Shown: positions 1 to 6,622 of the stretch, piece by piece
Layout: each line of letters opens with the position of its first letter
Position numbering within the stretch: the first letter of the stretch is position 1
Program-made: the position numbers and the translations under genes
The notes under the pieces: generated by a model
Seen by the model: only the letters and a program-made list of their open reading frames with translations
Database searches by the model: none
Told to the model about the DNA's origin: nothing
From: Actinomycetota bacterium
Lineage (GTDB): Bacteria > Actinomycetota > Acidimicrobiia > Acidimicrobiales > Ilumatobacteraceae
Reading direction: 5' to 3'
DNA length: 41,842 nucleotides
Assembly (NCBI GenBank): GCA_018882725.1
Contig: VERK01000002.1
Location: 1-41,842, forward strand

Positions 1-363
1 ACCCTGGGCCGAGAGCATCAACAAGTGCTTCTTGGCCGAACGGTCGAGCGTGTACGACGCGTAGTACTCCTCGGCGATGTCGCTCGCGTGTTCGACCCAC
101 AGCCGCTTCACCACGTGGCCCTTGATGTCCATGCCGAGAATGTTTCCGGCGTGGAGGCGAACCTCGTCGGTGTTGTTGGCCAACTTGATGCCGCCGGCCT
201 TGCCGCGGCCACCCACTTGCACCTGCGCCTTGACGACGACCGGGAAGCCGGATGCACTGGCAACCTTCACGGCTTCGTCGACCGTGTCGGCGACGCCTCC
301 GGGGCTGACGGGGATGTCGAAGCGGGCGAAGTACTGCTTGCCCTGGTATTCGAACAGGTCCAT
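1..363 (-). CDS. sucC: Succinate-CoA ligase [ADP-forming] subunit beta, N-terminal part (partial)
   Basis: The reading frame starts at ATG 363 and runs off the left edge after 121 codons; the full family length is about 390 residues. The N-terminus MDLFEYQGKQYF followed by PVVVKAQVQVGGRGKAGGIK is the hallmark ATP-grasp start of the beta subunit of succinyl-CoA synthetase, which in the TCA cycle interconverts succinyl-CoA and succinate with ADP or GDP phosphorylation in the cytoplasm. An AAAGAGGAT stretch lies about ten bases before the ATG as a possible ribosome-binding site. The upstream neighbour on the same strand is a cobalamin-binding protein, consistent with methylmalonyl-CoA/succinyl-CoA metabolism. 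The partner sucD would be expected downstream, outside the window. Confidence 0.95.
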   Translation of the reverse strand, partial: MDLFEYQGKQYFARFDIPVSPGGVADTVDEAVKVASASGFPVVVKAQVQVGGRGKAGGIKLANNTDEVRLHAGNILGMDIKGHVVKRLWVEHASDIAEEYYASYTLDRSAKKHLLMLSAQG

Positions 364-427
364 GTCGGGGGATCCTCTTTCTGTTCGCGATCGGTTACGG
401 ACGAAGTTGTTGAGTGGCGCGGCGCGG

Positions 428-844
428 TTACACCGTGACGGCGTCTTCACGCGCGTCGAGTTCGATTTCGAGCCACTGTGCGATGGCCTTGAGCGACGAA
501 CCAGGGCCGAAGATCTCCGCCACTCCCTGCTCGCGCAGTGTGCGGGCATCGGCATCGGGAATCACGCCGCCGCCGAACACGAGCATGTCGGCGAGATCAC
601 GTGAGCGCAGTTCTTCCATCACGCGAGGGAAGAGTGTGAGGTGGGCACCGGAGAGAAGTGACAGGCCGACCGCGTCGACGTCTTCTTGAAGTGCGGTCTC
701 GGCGATCTGCTCGGGGGTCTGGTGCAGACCGGTGTAGATGACCTCGAACCCGTGGTCTCGCAGAGCACGGGTGATGGTCTTGGCCCCGCGATCGTGGCCG
801 TCGAGGCCAGGCTTGGCGACGACGATTCGATACGGCCGCTTCAC
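428..844 (-). CDS. Stand-alone cobalamin (B12)-binding domain protein, methylmalonyl-CoA mutase C-terminal type
   Basis: A 138-residue protein made of just the B12-binding Rossmann-like domain. Visible are the lower-ligand motif DxHxxG (GLDGHDRGAKT), the SLLSGAH loop and the glycine-rich GGGVIP strand, all typical of the C-terminal domain of methylmalonyl-CoA mutase and its separately encoded small subunits. It would hold adenosylcobalamin for a separate mutase large subunit not seen here. I chose GTG 844 because a TAGGGT box lies 8 nt upstream and the protein then begins at the usual place (MKRPYRIVVAKPGLDG). An in-frame ATG at 883 would add 13 residues but falls in the loop of a stem-loop. 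The neighbouring sucC supports a propionyl-CoA to succinyl-CoA context. The exact mutase partner (methylmalonyl, ethylmalonyl, isobutyryl) cannot be told. Confidence 0.88.
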   Translation of the reverse strand: MKRPYRIVVAKPGLDGHDRGAKTITRALRDHGFEVIYTGLHQTPEQIAETALQEDVDAVGLSLLSGAHLTLFPRVMEELRSRDLADMLVFGGGVIPDADARTLREQGVAEIFGPGSSLKAIAQWLEIELDAREDAVTV

Positions 845-852
845 GGCGGTAG

Positions 853-858
853 ACCCTA
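853..858 (-). promoter_or_regulatory. -10 box TAGGGT of the B12-binding gene (leaderless start)
   Basis: On the minus strand TAGGGT lies 8 nt before GTG 844, and no Shine-Dalgarno sequence is present. This is the pattern seen at many genes of the window. Confidence 0.45.
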
Positions 859-861
859 GGT

Positions 862-898
862 CCTGCCCGCCCGGGGCGCACATTTCGCCCCGAGCAGG
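862..898 (-). terminator. Stem-loop after the secreted His/Asp-rich gene
   Basis: Arms CGGGGCG (872-878) and CGCCCCG (886-892) enclose a 7-nt loop. They are flanked by outer arms CCTGC (862-866) and GCAGG (894-898). It lies between the stop of the gene ending at 939 and the GTG at 844. There is no T-tract, so it may be a weak terminator or only a barrier between the two genes. Confidence 0.4.
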
Positions 899-938
899 CC
901 ATCAGCCGGCGTCCCACCGCGAACGCCGCCTGACGAGA

Positions 939-1589
939 TCAGTGGGCGCGCAGGATCGCCCCGCCGAACGAGCCGGTGGCCACCAGGCGGACGACCTGGC
1001 CTCCCTCGACGACCGAGACGACCGCGACGAGGCCATCGGGGTCGGCCGCGGTGATCTGGTCGAGGACGGCATCGGTCAGGTTGGCGTCCAGAACGGCCAC
1101 CTGTGACTGCGTCGTACTACCCGCATCTTGAACACCGCGGGGGGTCGGCGTCTGACCCACCGGGTCGAGGTCGACCGAGTCGTTCATCGCTGGCTGGTCG
1201 CTGCCGACCGAGCCGGTGCTCGGCGAATCGTCCGAGATAGCGCCAGCATCGTCACCGGCATCGTCGCCCGAGTCGTCACCAGCATCGTCACCCGGATTCG
1301 GGTTCGAACCACTGGGCTCGCTCTGGTGGGTGTGATCGTCATGTCCGTAGCCGTGGCCGTTGCCATGGTCTTCGTGCCCGCGGCCGCGACCGGGGTTGTC
1401 GTCTTCGTCATGGCCGCGAACCGCGTCGGGGTTCGGATGGCCGTTCTCCTCGTGAGCCTCCTGGCTACGACTCGATGACCTCTCGGCTCCATTGCTGGCA
1501 GCGGCACCCGAGACACCAGCGCCCAGAACCACCGCGGTCGCGGCGGTGAGGGCGAGGGCCAGGCGGAGGGGGCGGCGGTTGATCTTCAC
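939..1589 (-). CDS. Secreted His/Asp-rich low-complexity protein
   Basis: A 216-residue protein with a clear Sec signal peptide (KINRRPLRLALALTAATAVV, then small residues ending GAAAS). The start is GTG 1589, with AAAGGA about six bases upstream. Residues about 40-90 carry many HxH and H-D pairs (GHEDHGNGHGYGHDDHTH). A tandem run of GDDAGDDS units follows, then a serine/threonine/proline-rich linker and a small folded-looking C-terminal segment of about 60 residues (TDAVLDQITAADPDGLVAVV). I do not recognise the family. The composition suggests metal or calcium binding outside the membrane, which is inference. It is divergent from the membrane-anchored gene at 1696 with about 100 bp between starts. 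Confidence 0.72.
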   Translation of the reverse strand: MKINRRPLRLALALTAATAVVLGAGVSGAAASNGAERSSSRSQEAHEENGHPNPDAVRGHDEDDNPGRGRGHEDHGNGHGYGHDDHTHQSEPSGSNPNPGDDAGDDSGDDAGDDAGAISDDSPSTGSVGSDQPAMNDSVDLDPVGQTPTPRGVQDAGSTTQSQVAVLDANLTDAVLDQITAADPDGLVAVVSVVEGGQVVRLVATGSFGGAILRAH

Positions 1590-1695
1590 GGTGGTTCCTT
1601 TCGTCGTGAGCGCCCATTGCGCTCTCACCGGACAAGAGGCCCCTGGCACACGGTCCTCGCAAAAACTTCGGAAATTTCTTGGGCAGACTTGGGCC

Positions 1696-2196
1696 GTGCG
1701 TCGTCCCGAGCTCCGCTCCCCCTTGGCCCGGGCCGTGGCCCCGGTGGCGGCCGGACTCGGCTTCTTCACGGTCCTCGGTCTCCTGATGTGGGGAATCGCG
1801 TCGCTGATGGCCGGTGAACAGGCCCAGACCACCACCTTCACGCCCGATCGTCTGCAGGTGGGCTCGATCACGCGGTGGGCCGATTCGATCGACGCCGATG
1901 GACCCGTGTTGTTCCCTGGTCTCGGCACCACATCGGGTGAACGCACGCTCGTACTCGACCACAACGGCACCAACGTCGAGAAGGGTTGGGTCGTCTACTA
2001 CGCGTACCCCGCCGATCGCGGCCCCGAGTGCGCGGTCGAACAAGTGGAGGGCACCGACGACTTCGTCGACTGCGAGGGTCGAACACTCGACGTGACCGAA
2101 TTGTCGCCGCCCACCAACGGCGAATACCCGATCGTCGAAGACCGCAAGACGATCTTCATCGATCTGGGTGAACGTCCCGCCGACACCACGCCGTAG
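1696..2196 (+). CDS. Membrane-anchored extracytoplasmic protein of unknown function
   Basis: A 166-residue protein from GTG 1696; the open frame continues upstream to 1492 but overlaps the divergent signal-peptide gene, so the short form is preferred. Residues 1-20 are basic and about 22-42 form one transmembrane helix (GLGFFTVLGLLMWGIASLMA), followed by a 120-residue domain outside the membrane. The domain has a pair of cysteines (ECAVE, DCEGR), and its C-terminal part (FVDCEGRTLDVTELSPP, then a PIV strand) loosely recalls the end of a Rieske fold, but without the CxH/CxxH cluster ligands. That resemblance is weak. No enzyme function can be assigned. Confidence 0.62.
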   Translation: MRRPELRSPLARAVAPVAAGLGFFTVLGLLMWGIASLMAGEQAQTTTFTPDRLQVGSITRWADSIDADGPVLFPGLGTTSGERTLVLDHNGTNVEKGWVVYYAYPADRGPECAVEQVEGTDDFVDCEGRTLDVTELSPPTNGEYPIVEDRKTIFIDLGERPADTTP

Positions 2197-2209
2197 TTCA
2201 GCGGACGCG

Positions 2210-3052
2210 TCAGCGCGGGAACAACTGCGGAAACCACTGACCCGACAATGGCTCACCGGGTGTGCGCGGATCGCGATCACCGAACAACTGTGTGAAGTCG
2301 GGTGAGCACGTCCACTCGCGCGGTGCGAACACCATGTCGTCTCCGAGCACACGCAGACTGAACACTCGCCGTCGTCCATTGCCCGACACCCCCGGCGCGC
2401 CGTGAACAGTGAGCATGTGGAACGCGATCGCGTCGCCCGGCTCGAGCGACCATGACTTGATGTCGAAGTCGTCTCGATGCGCGTCGAAGTCGGGGAGTTC
2501 GGTGAGTGAACCCTCGGGGAACCACTTGGCTTCCTTGGTGAGGAACGATCGCGGCATGAGCCATGGTCCGAGGTGAGTACCCGCCACCAATTCGAGGCAC
2601 GACGACACGTCCACCGGATCGACCGGAATCCAGAAACTCACGTTCTGACGACCTTCGACGTCGTAGTACGGCTGATCCTGATGCCACGGTGTGCGTTGTC
2701 GGGTGCGCGCCTCCTTCACCAGTACATGGTCGTGATACAGCCGGATCGCGCGGCTGTCGGTCAACTGCGCGGCCACGTCTCCGAGCGTCGTGATTCGCAT
2801 GAACTCCCCGAACGACTCGTGGTCGCGCCAGGTGCAGAAGTCTTCGATGAAGAACCCCGGATCGTCCGGTGAGCTCGCCACCTTGGCCCGTGGACTCGGT
2901 GTCGCAAGAACGTCGTCGATTCCGGCCGTGAGCAATTCGATCTCGCGGGGCGAGACGACACCGCGCAGAACAACCGCACCATCACGTCGATACGTCTCGA
3001 CGTCGGAACGACTCACGGTGACTCGCGATACCACCTGTTCATTCTGATACAC
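2210..3052 (-). CDS. Phytanoyl-CoA dioxygenase (PhyH) family protein
   Basis: A 280-residue Fe(II)/2-oxoglutarate-dependent oxygenase of the PhyH family, cytoplasmic. The metal-binding HxD sits in TPWHQDQPYYD and the distal histidine in AFHMLTVHGAP, followed by an arginine about ten residues later that would bind 2-oxoglutarate. Such enzymes hydroxylate lipids, ectoine or small molecules; the substrate is not predictable here. The N-terminal DVETYRRDGAVVLRGVVSP is the family's usual beginning. The start is uncertain: GTG 3052 gives the longest form, and GTG 3034 or the GTG before SRSDVETYRRDG would also fit; no clear ribosome site separates them. It is divergent from the Nudix gene at 3075 and converges with the gene ending at 2196. 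Confidence 0.88.
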   Translation of the reverse strand: MYQNEQVVSRVTVSRSDVETYRRDGAVVLRGVVSPREIELLTAGIDDVLATPSPRAKVASSPDDPGFFIEDFCTWRDHESFGEFMRITTLGDVAAQLTDSRAIRLYHDHVLVKEARTRQRTPWHQDQPYYDVEGRQNVSFWIPVDPVDVSSCLELVAGTHLGPWLMPRSFLTKEAKWFPEGSLTELPDFDAHRDDFDIKSWSLEPGDAIAFHMLTVHGAPGVSGNGRRRVFSLRVLGDDMVFAPREWTCSPDFTQLFGDRDPRTPGEPLSGQWFPQLFPR

Positions 3053-3065
3053 GCCGTCTGATACA
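3043..3065. repeat. Direct repeat TCTGATACA x2 in a divergent promoter
   Basis: TCTGATACA occurs at 3043-3051 and again at 3057-3065 (14-bp period), in the 22 bp between the divergent PhyH and Nudix starts. The second copy could supply a -10-like element for the Nudix gene. It may also be a regulator-binding repeat. Confidence 0.4.
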
Positions 3066-3074
3066 AGAGAACGC

Positions 3075-3602
3075 GTGCCCTACACGCCGATCATCGGAAC
3101 TCTCGGCTACATGATCGACCGAGCCAACGACACGGTGTTGCTGGTCCATCGCAACAAACGCGCCGGTGACGAGCACCTCGGCAAGTGGAACGGTTTGGGG
3201 GGAAAACTCGAACCAGGTGAAGATCTCGCGGCTGGTATGCGACGGGAGTTGCTCGAGGAAGCGCACATTCACGTTCGTGCCATGACTCTTCGCGGAACGA
3301 TCTCGTGGCCCGGATTCGGAGCCAACGGCGAGGACTGGTTGGGCCCGATCTTCCTCATCGATCGCTGGGACGGAACACCACCGGCGTCGAATGCCGAGGG
3401 TGACCTGGCCTGGATCGCCACCGAACGCATCCGACGGGCCTGCAGTGACGACGCGGCCGTGCGCGAGTCGGCTGACTTGCCGATGTGGGAAGGCGACCGC
3501 TTCTTCTTGCCGTTGGTGTTCGACGACGACCCGCGGCCCTTCCATGGTGTGATGCCCTACGCCAACGGTCGGCCGGTCTCGTGGACCTTCGAGCGCTGGT
3601 GA
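3075..3602 (+). CDS. Nudix hydrolase, MutT/MTH1-like (8-oxo-dGTP diphosphatase type)
   Basis: A 175-residue Nudix protein from GTG 3075 (AAGAGA lies just upstream). The Nudix box starts at residue 43: G-KLEPG-E-x7-RELLEEAHI. The catalytic REx2EE core is intact, but the normally conserved glycine near the end of the box is histidine (H64). The preceding GKWNGLGGK sequence is typical of MTH1-like enzymes that hydrolyse oxidised purine nucleoside triphosphates to monophosphates. Sanitising the nucleotide pool is therefore the likely role. The C-terminal half (PMWEGDRFFLPLVFDDDP) also matches the longer MTH1-like subgroup. Confidence 0.87.
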   Translation: MPYTPIIGTLGYMIDRANDTVLLVHRNKRAGDEHLGKWNGLGGKLEPGEDLAAGMRRELLEEAHIHVRAMTLRGTISWPGFGANGEDWLGPIFLIDRWDGTPPASNAEGDLAWIATERIRRACSDDAAVRESADLPMWEGDRFFLPLVFDDDPRPFHGVMPYANGRPVSWTFERW

Positions 3603-3668
3603 ACACCGACGCTCACACTGATAACGCGTCCGGCGCACACTGAATCACGCTGTCTTCGTTCCCTCTCC

Positions 3669-3926
3669 ATGCCCGAGAGGAATTCGTTCTGGCGTCGCAC
3701 CTTCGACGCCGCCCGATCGCACGGCGATTGGCATCGTGTCGACAAGCTCTACACACGCAACACCGCCGCTCAGATCGCGAGCGACATCCGACGTGCGCAT
3801 CTCGACGGACGTCAGTCGATCCGGACACAAGGAATTCGTCGGGGTGAACAATGGGAGGCCCGCTGGTCCGACATCAAGACCGGCGCACCGGGCGATTGCG
3901 AAGTGTGGATCAGACTCGTGCGCTGA
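3669..3926 (+). CDS. Small protein, paralogue A of a convergent pair
   Basis: An 85-residue protein from ATG 3669, with no family I recognise. It shares a core with the convergent gene ending at 3936: both have an SFW start, a WxRV...YT segment, an identical TAAQIASDIR block and a C-terminal GI..GE.W.ARW....PG...WI pattern. By hand alignment about 36 of about 80 positions are identical. Basic residues and tryptophans are frequent and there is no signal peptide or membrane helix. The pair lies beside a sigma-like factor, and the two stops are only 9 bp apart. Function is unknown. Confidence 0.7.
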   Translation: MPERNSFWRRTFDAARSHGDWHRVDKLYTRNTAAQIASDIRRAHLDGRQSIRTQGIRRGEQWEARWSDIKTGAPGDCEVWIRLVR

Positions 3927-4103
3927 TCACGCGCATCACTTCTGGTAGCCGACGAACTTGATCCAGATCGAGAAGCTGCCGGGCGGGCACTTCTCGTCGG
4001 CACCCCATCGTGCGGTCCACAACTCGCCGGGGAGAATGCCGCGCACACGCAACGTGTCGAGCGGACGACGATGCGACGAACGGATGTCGCTCGCGATCTG
4101 AGC
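3768..4103. repeat. 23-bp exact inverted repeat within the paralogous pair
   Basis: The sequence at 3768-3790 (begins GCTCAGATCGCGAGCG) is found exactly inverted at 4081-4103. Both copies encode the AQIASDIR block of the two convergent paralogues. This is much better conserved than the rest of the genes, so it reflects either a recent common origin, strong codon-level constraint or gene conversion. Confidence 0.85.
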
Positions 4104-4268
4104 CGCAGTCGACGCGGTGTAAAAGCGCTGCACGCGAACCCAGCGACTCTGTTGGCGCGCCTCGTCGAGTGCGAGCACCCAGAACGACTGACGTTGCCAG
4201 TGCCCACCGTTCGGTGGCTCTTCAGCCACGACACGCCGCGACGCTCTCGAGTGGCCCCGCTCCGCCAT
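3936..4268 (-). CDS. Small protein, paralogue B of a convergent pair
   Basis: A 110-residue protein from ATG 4268 (TGAGGG just upstream). An in-frame GTG about 13 codons later would give a form closer in length to its partner. From residue about 28 it aligns with the 85-residue convergent gene (SFW, RV, YT, TAAQIASDIR, GELW.ARW, WIKFV). The extra N-terminal 25 residues are basic and poorly conserved in character. It lies downstream of the sigma-like gene on the same strand, separated by 105 bp that contain an inverted repeat, so it may have its own promoter. I do not recognise the family. Confidence 0.7.
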   Translation of the reverse strand: MAERGHSRASRRVVAEEPPNGGHWQRQSFWVLALDEARQQSRWVRVQRFYTASTAAQIASDIRSSHRRPLDTLRVRGILPGELWTARWGADEKCPPGSFSIWIKFVGYQK

Positions 4269-4319
4269 GCCCTCAGTGTCGTCAATAGAAGTAGATCTGT
4301 CATCACAATCGGTGAGAAC

Positions 4320-4342
4320 CGTCTACACCATTTTCTTAGACG
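4320..4342. promoter_or_regulatory. Inverted repeat CGTCTA-N11-TAGACG, possible operator
   Basis: CGTCTA (4320-4325) and TAGACG (4337-4342) flank an AT-rich 11-bp spacer, in an unusually AT-rich 105-bp gap between the sigma-like gene and paralogue B. The placement 50-75 bp before ATG 4268 suits a regulator or alternative-sigma promoter. A hairpin terminator is less likely because the stem has only six pairs and a large loop. Confidence 0.4.
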
Positions 4343-4373
4343 ATTAAGGAAATAGCTCCAGGTGACGACGAGT

Positions 4374-4958
4374 TCACGCCGCTGACGTGCTCACACCATT
4401 AGTTGCTAGGCCATCCACGACTAACCGGGCCTTCTCTTGTGCTCGATGAACTCGACGCAACACGGTGGTGTGCGATTCAGCGTTGATGCCGGCCACCTCC
4501 GAGAAGTTGAGACCCACCAGACGAGTTCGACAGAAATCGCGCTGCTCGTCGGAGGTCATGGTGGACAGCACGGCGCCGAGGAGTTCGCGGCCCTCGATCT
4601 CGGTCGTGGCGTCGACATCGGATGCGTGCGACTCGATCGTGTGATCGAGGGACGACACGTCGCGACCGCGACGGGCTCCGGCACCACGTTGGGCGTCGTT
4701 GCTACGAATGGCATCGACCAACAACGACTTGCGAATCGCCCGCACGTAGGCCGCGCCGCTCGGATACTGGTCGACTTCCCGACGAACCGTCTTCACCAAA
4801 CGCAACGACAAGCGCGACACCGCTTCGTCGGCCAAGCCATACGGCAATTGGCGCGATTCGAAGATTCGGCGCGCGGTGGCGAGAGCCTCGCTCACGAATG
4901 CTTCTTCGCGGGCCGTGAATGCGATCCGCTGAGACGGATGGACTCGACGCTTCGACAT
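4374..4958 (-). CDS. Sigma-70-like (ECF-type) RNA polymerase sigma factor
   Basis: A 194-residue protein with two separable parts: residues about 20-90 resemble sigma region 2 (LADEAVSRLSLRLVKTVRRE, then SGAAYVRAIRKSLLVDAIRS), and residues about 125-185 resemble region 4 with a helix-turn-helix (LSTMTSDEQRDFC, then FSEVAGINAESHTTVLRRVH). Length and two-domain layout match ECF factors. No anti-sigma gene is adjacent. ATG 4958 is chosen because GAAGGAG lies five bases before it; the GTG at 4964 overlaps that site. A LexA-like box lies about 60 bp upstream. The neighbours are a 510-residue unknown protein upstream and a small protein downstream on the same strand. It might direct transcription of this local cluster, which is inference. 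Confidence 0.72.
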   Translation of the reverse strand: MSKRRVHPSQRIAFTAREEAFVSEALATARRIFESRQLPYGLADEAVSRLSLRLVKTVRREVDQYPSGAAYVRAIRKSLLVDAIRSNDAQRGAGARRGRDVSSLDHTIESHASDVDATTEIEGRELLGAVLSTMTSDEQRDFCRTRLVGLNFSEVAGINAESHTTVLRRVHRAQEKARLVVDGLATNGVSTSAA

Positions 4959-5018
4959 GCTCACTCCTTCGCCGCCCCGGTTGGTTCGGCGAGACCAGAG
5001 TGACCAGGGGGTGTGTCA

Positions 5019-5034
5019 GAGAACAGGTGTTCGA
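5019..5034 (-). promoter_or_regulatory. Candidate LexA (SOS) box upstream of the sigma-like gene
   Basis: On the minus strand the sequence is TCGAACACCTGTTCTC. The actinobacterial LexA consensus is TCGAAC-N4-GTTCGA, so the left half is perfect and the right half matches 4 of 6. It lies in the 86-bp gap between the stop of the 510-residue gene and the sigma-like start. A second CGAACA half-site follows at 5039-5044, forming TGTTCG-N5-CGAACA with 5028-5033. Confidence 0.5.
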
Positions 5035-5044
5035 TGCACGAACA

Positions 5045-6577
5045 TCACGACGAGCTCTTGTCACGCAAATGCCGGCCGATGTAGGCGACCACCACCTGCT
5101 GCGTCTCGTTGTCGAAGAACACGTGCACTCGGTACAGGCTGGCACCCTTGCCGTTGCGGATGTGGGCCACCGCGTACTCCGTTCGACCACGCCACGTGAA
5201 CGCGTAGTCCTCGGAGAACTTGCGCTCGGCGGTGTCGGAAATTCCACCGGCGTAATTCAGCCCGAGGCTGCGGCACGAGATGGTGAGTGATGCGTTGTTG
5301 ATGCGACCGCTCTTCCAGTCACCGGCCACTACGTCGAGGCGGACCAGATCTTCGAGAAGTCGATCGGCGTTGACACCGTCGAGGTGCGCGGCGGTTTCGA
5401 TCGCACGTTGATGGAACGTGAGGTGTGTGCAGAGATCGCGCGCCTTGGCCACCGCGTCGGAAGCCGACGATGCTCGTAACTCGGTTCCCCGCTTGCCCAG
5501 TCGAATTTCGAGGGCCACGTTGCGCTGCACCAATTGATCGACGAGACCTTCACGATTCTCGAGAAGTTGGTTGCGCTCGTCGATGGTGCGATCGGCCTCG
5601 GCCAGCGCCTGCTCGAGTTCGTCGATGCGGTTGTACGCCTCCTGCCAACCTTCGAGGGCCGCGCTGTACTCGTCCCAAGCCACCGACTGATCCGACGAGT
5701 CGGTGGTGGCGACCGTCGGCGTGGTGGGAACCACGATCGCCGCCGCCGTGGCGATCGTTTCGGCCGCCTTGGGCTCGCGTGGACGCCGGGTGAACGCCGG
5801 CGAACGCAACGGAGCGAGCGAATTGAATGCGGCCTCGTTCACCAATGCGAGACAGTCACGTAGTTCGTGCTCGGCTTCGACCGCGGTGACCTTCGACCCA
5901 CCCCACTGGCGCACGTCGCGACCCGGCCAGAACAGAGTCAGCCCGCGCGCGTTGAGAACCTCGAGGCCGTACAGAGCGTGGAAAGCAGTACGAGCCGCGT
6001 CACCTTCGAGTCGGTAGAGATGAGCCTGACCGGCGACACGGAGTCCGATCGACTCGACCTTGTACAGCGGTGTGCTCCTGGACGGCACGGTCTCGACCAA
6101 CACCGGCAACAGGCGACCCTTGGCGTCGCAGAAGGCCGCGACTTCTTGGGCCGCCATCGACTCGGACACCAATCGGACGCCCGCGAGTACGCGCTGGTTG
6201 GCGTCGTACAGGCGAGCGATCTCGAGAACGCGTGACACCAACTTCTGTACTGAAGCCACCGGGACATCGTTGGACGTCGGTGCGATGCGGCGTCCACCCG
6301 GGACGAGAACCACCCGCGCTTCGAAGGTGGTGGTCGTGTCGTCACTCGCAATCGTGATCGTGGTGGTGGCCACTGAGTTGCCGACGAGACCACGATCGAC
6401 CGACAAACGCCACCACCGTTCGGGTTGATCGTTGTCGACACGTACGGAGACACCGGCCTCACGTTCTTCGAACGGATGCTCGACCTCCACCCAATCGGTG
6501 ACCACGCGGCGGACCGAGTCGGTCTGCGCCGGAGTCCAGGCCGGTCCATCGAGGCGCATGGCGTAGACCGGTCGCAT
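5045..6577 (-). CDS. Large coiled-coil protein with conserved C-terminal GISDTA...GRHL domain, unknown function
   Basis: A 510-residue cytoplasmic protein from ATG 6577. Residues about 1-130 look like an alpha/beta or beta-rich domain. Residues about 150-250 contain a second conserved segment (LPVLVET, VAGQAHLYRLEGDAARTAFH, LTLFWPGRD). Residues about 300-390 form a coiled coil (YNRIDELEQALAEADRTIDE), and 400-510 a C-terminal domain (GISDTAERKFSEDYAFTWRG, VVVAYIGRHL). I recall the same C-terminal pattern at the end of many unannotated actinobacterial proteins, where it looks like a small beta-rich RelE-like fold; I cannot name a family with confidence. It is followed by a sigma-like gene and is divergent from a membrane protein with 45 bp between starts. 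Confidence 0.7.
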   Translation of the reverse strand: MRPVYAMRLDGPAWTPAQTDSVRRVVTDWVEVEHPFEEREAGVSVRVDNDQPERWWRLSVDRGLVGNSVATTTITIASDDTTTTFEARVVLVPGGRRIAPTSNDVPVASVQKLVSRVLEIARLYDANQRVLAGVRLVSESMAAQEVAAFCDAKGRLLPVLVETVPSRSTPLYKVESIGLRVAGQAHLYRLEGDAARTAFHALYGLEVLNARGLTLFWPGRDVRQWGGSKVTAVEAEHELRDCLALVNEAAFNSLAPLRSPAFTRRPREPKAAETIATAAAIVVPTTPTVATTDSSDQSVAWDEYSAALEGWQEAYNRIDELEQALAEADRTIDERNQLLENREGLVDQLVQRNVALEIRLGKRGTELRASSASDAVAKARDLCTHLTFHQRAIETAAHLDGVNADRLLEDLVRLDVVAGDWKSGRINNASLTISCRSLGLNYAGGISDTAERKFSEDYAFTWRGRTEYAVAHIRNGKGASLYRVHVFFDNETQQVVVAYIGRHLRDKSSS

Positions 6578-6610
6578 CCCTCCAGTCTCGCCCCTGGCCC
6601 CGGCACCTCC

Positions 6611-6616
6611 TACCCT
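6611..6616 (+). promoter_or_regulatory. -10 box TACCCT (leaderless start at 6623)
   Basis: TACCCT ends 6 nt before ATG 6623, and no Shine-Dalgarno sequence is present. The box lies within the 45-bp divergent gap. Confidence 0.5.
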
Positions 6617-6622
6617 CGGAAC

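Noticed and set aside
845..883. N-terminal extension of the B12-binding protein from ATG 883
   Set aside because: The extension lies in a stem-loop and has no ribosome site; GTG 844 has a -10 box at the right distance and matches the family start.
1230..1310. Short repeated units as a possible CRISPR-like array
   Set aside because: They are in-frame codons for the GDDAGDDS repeat of the secreted protein, with no spacers.
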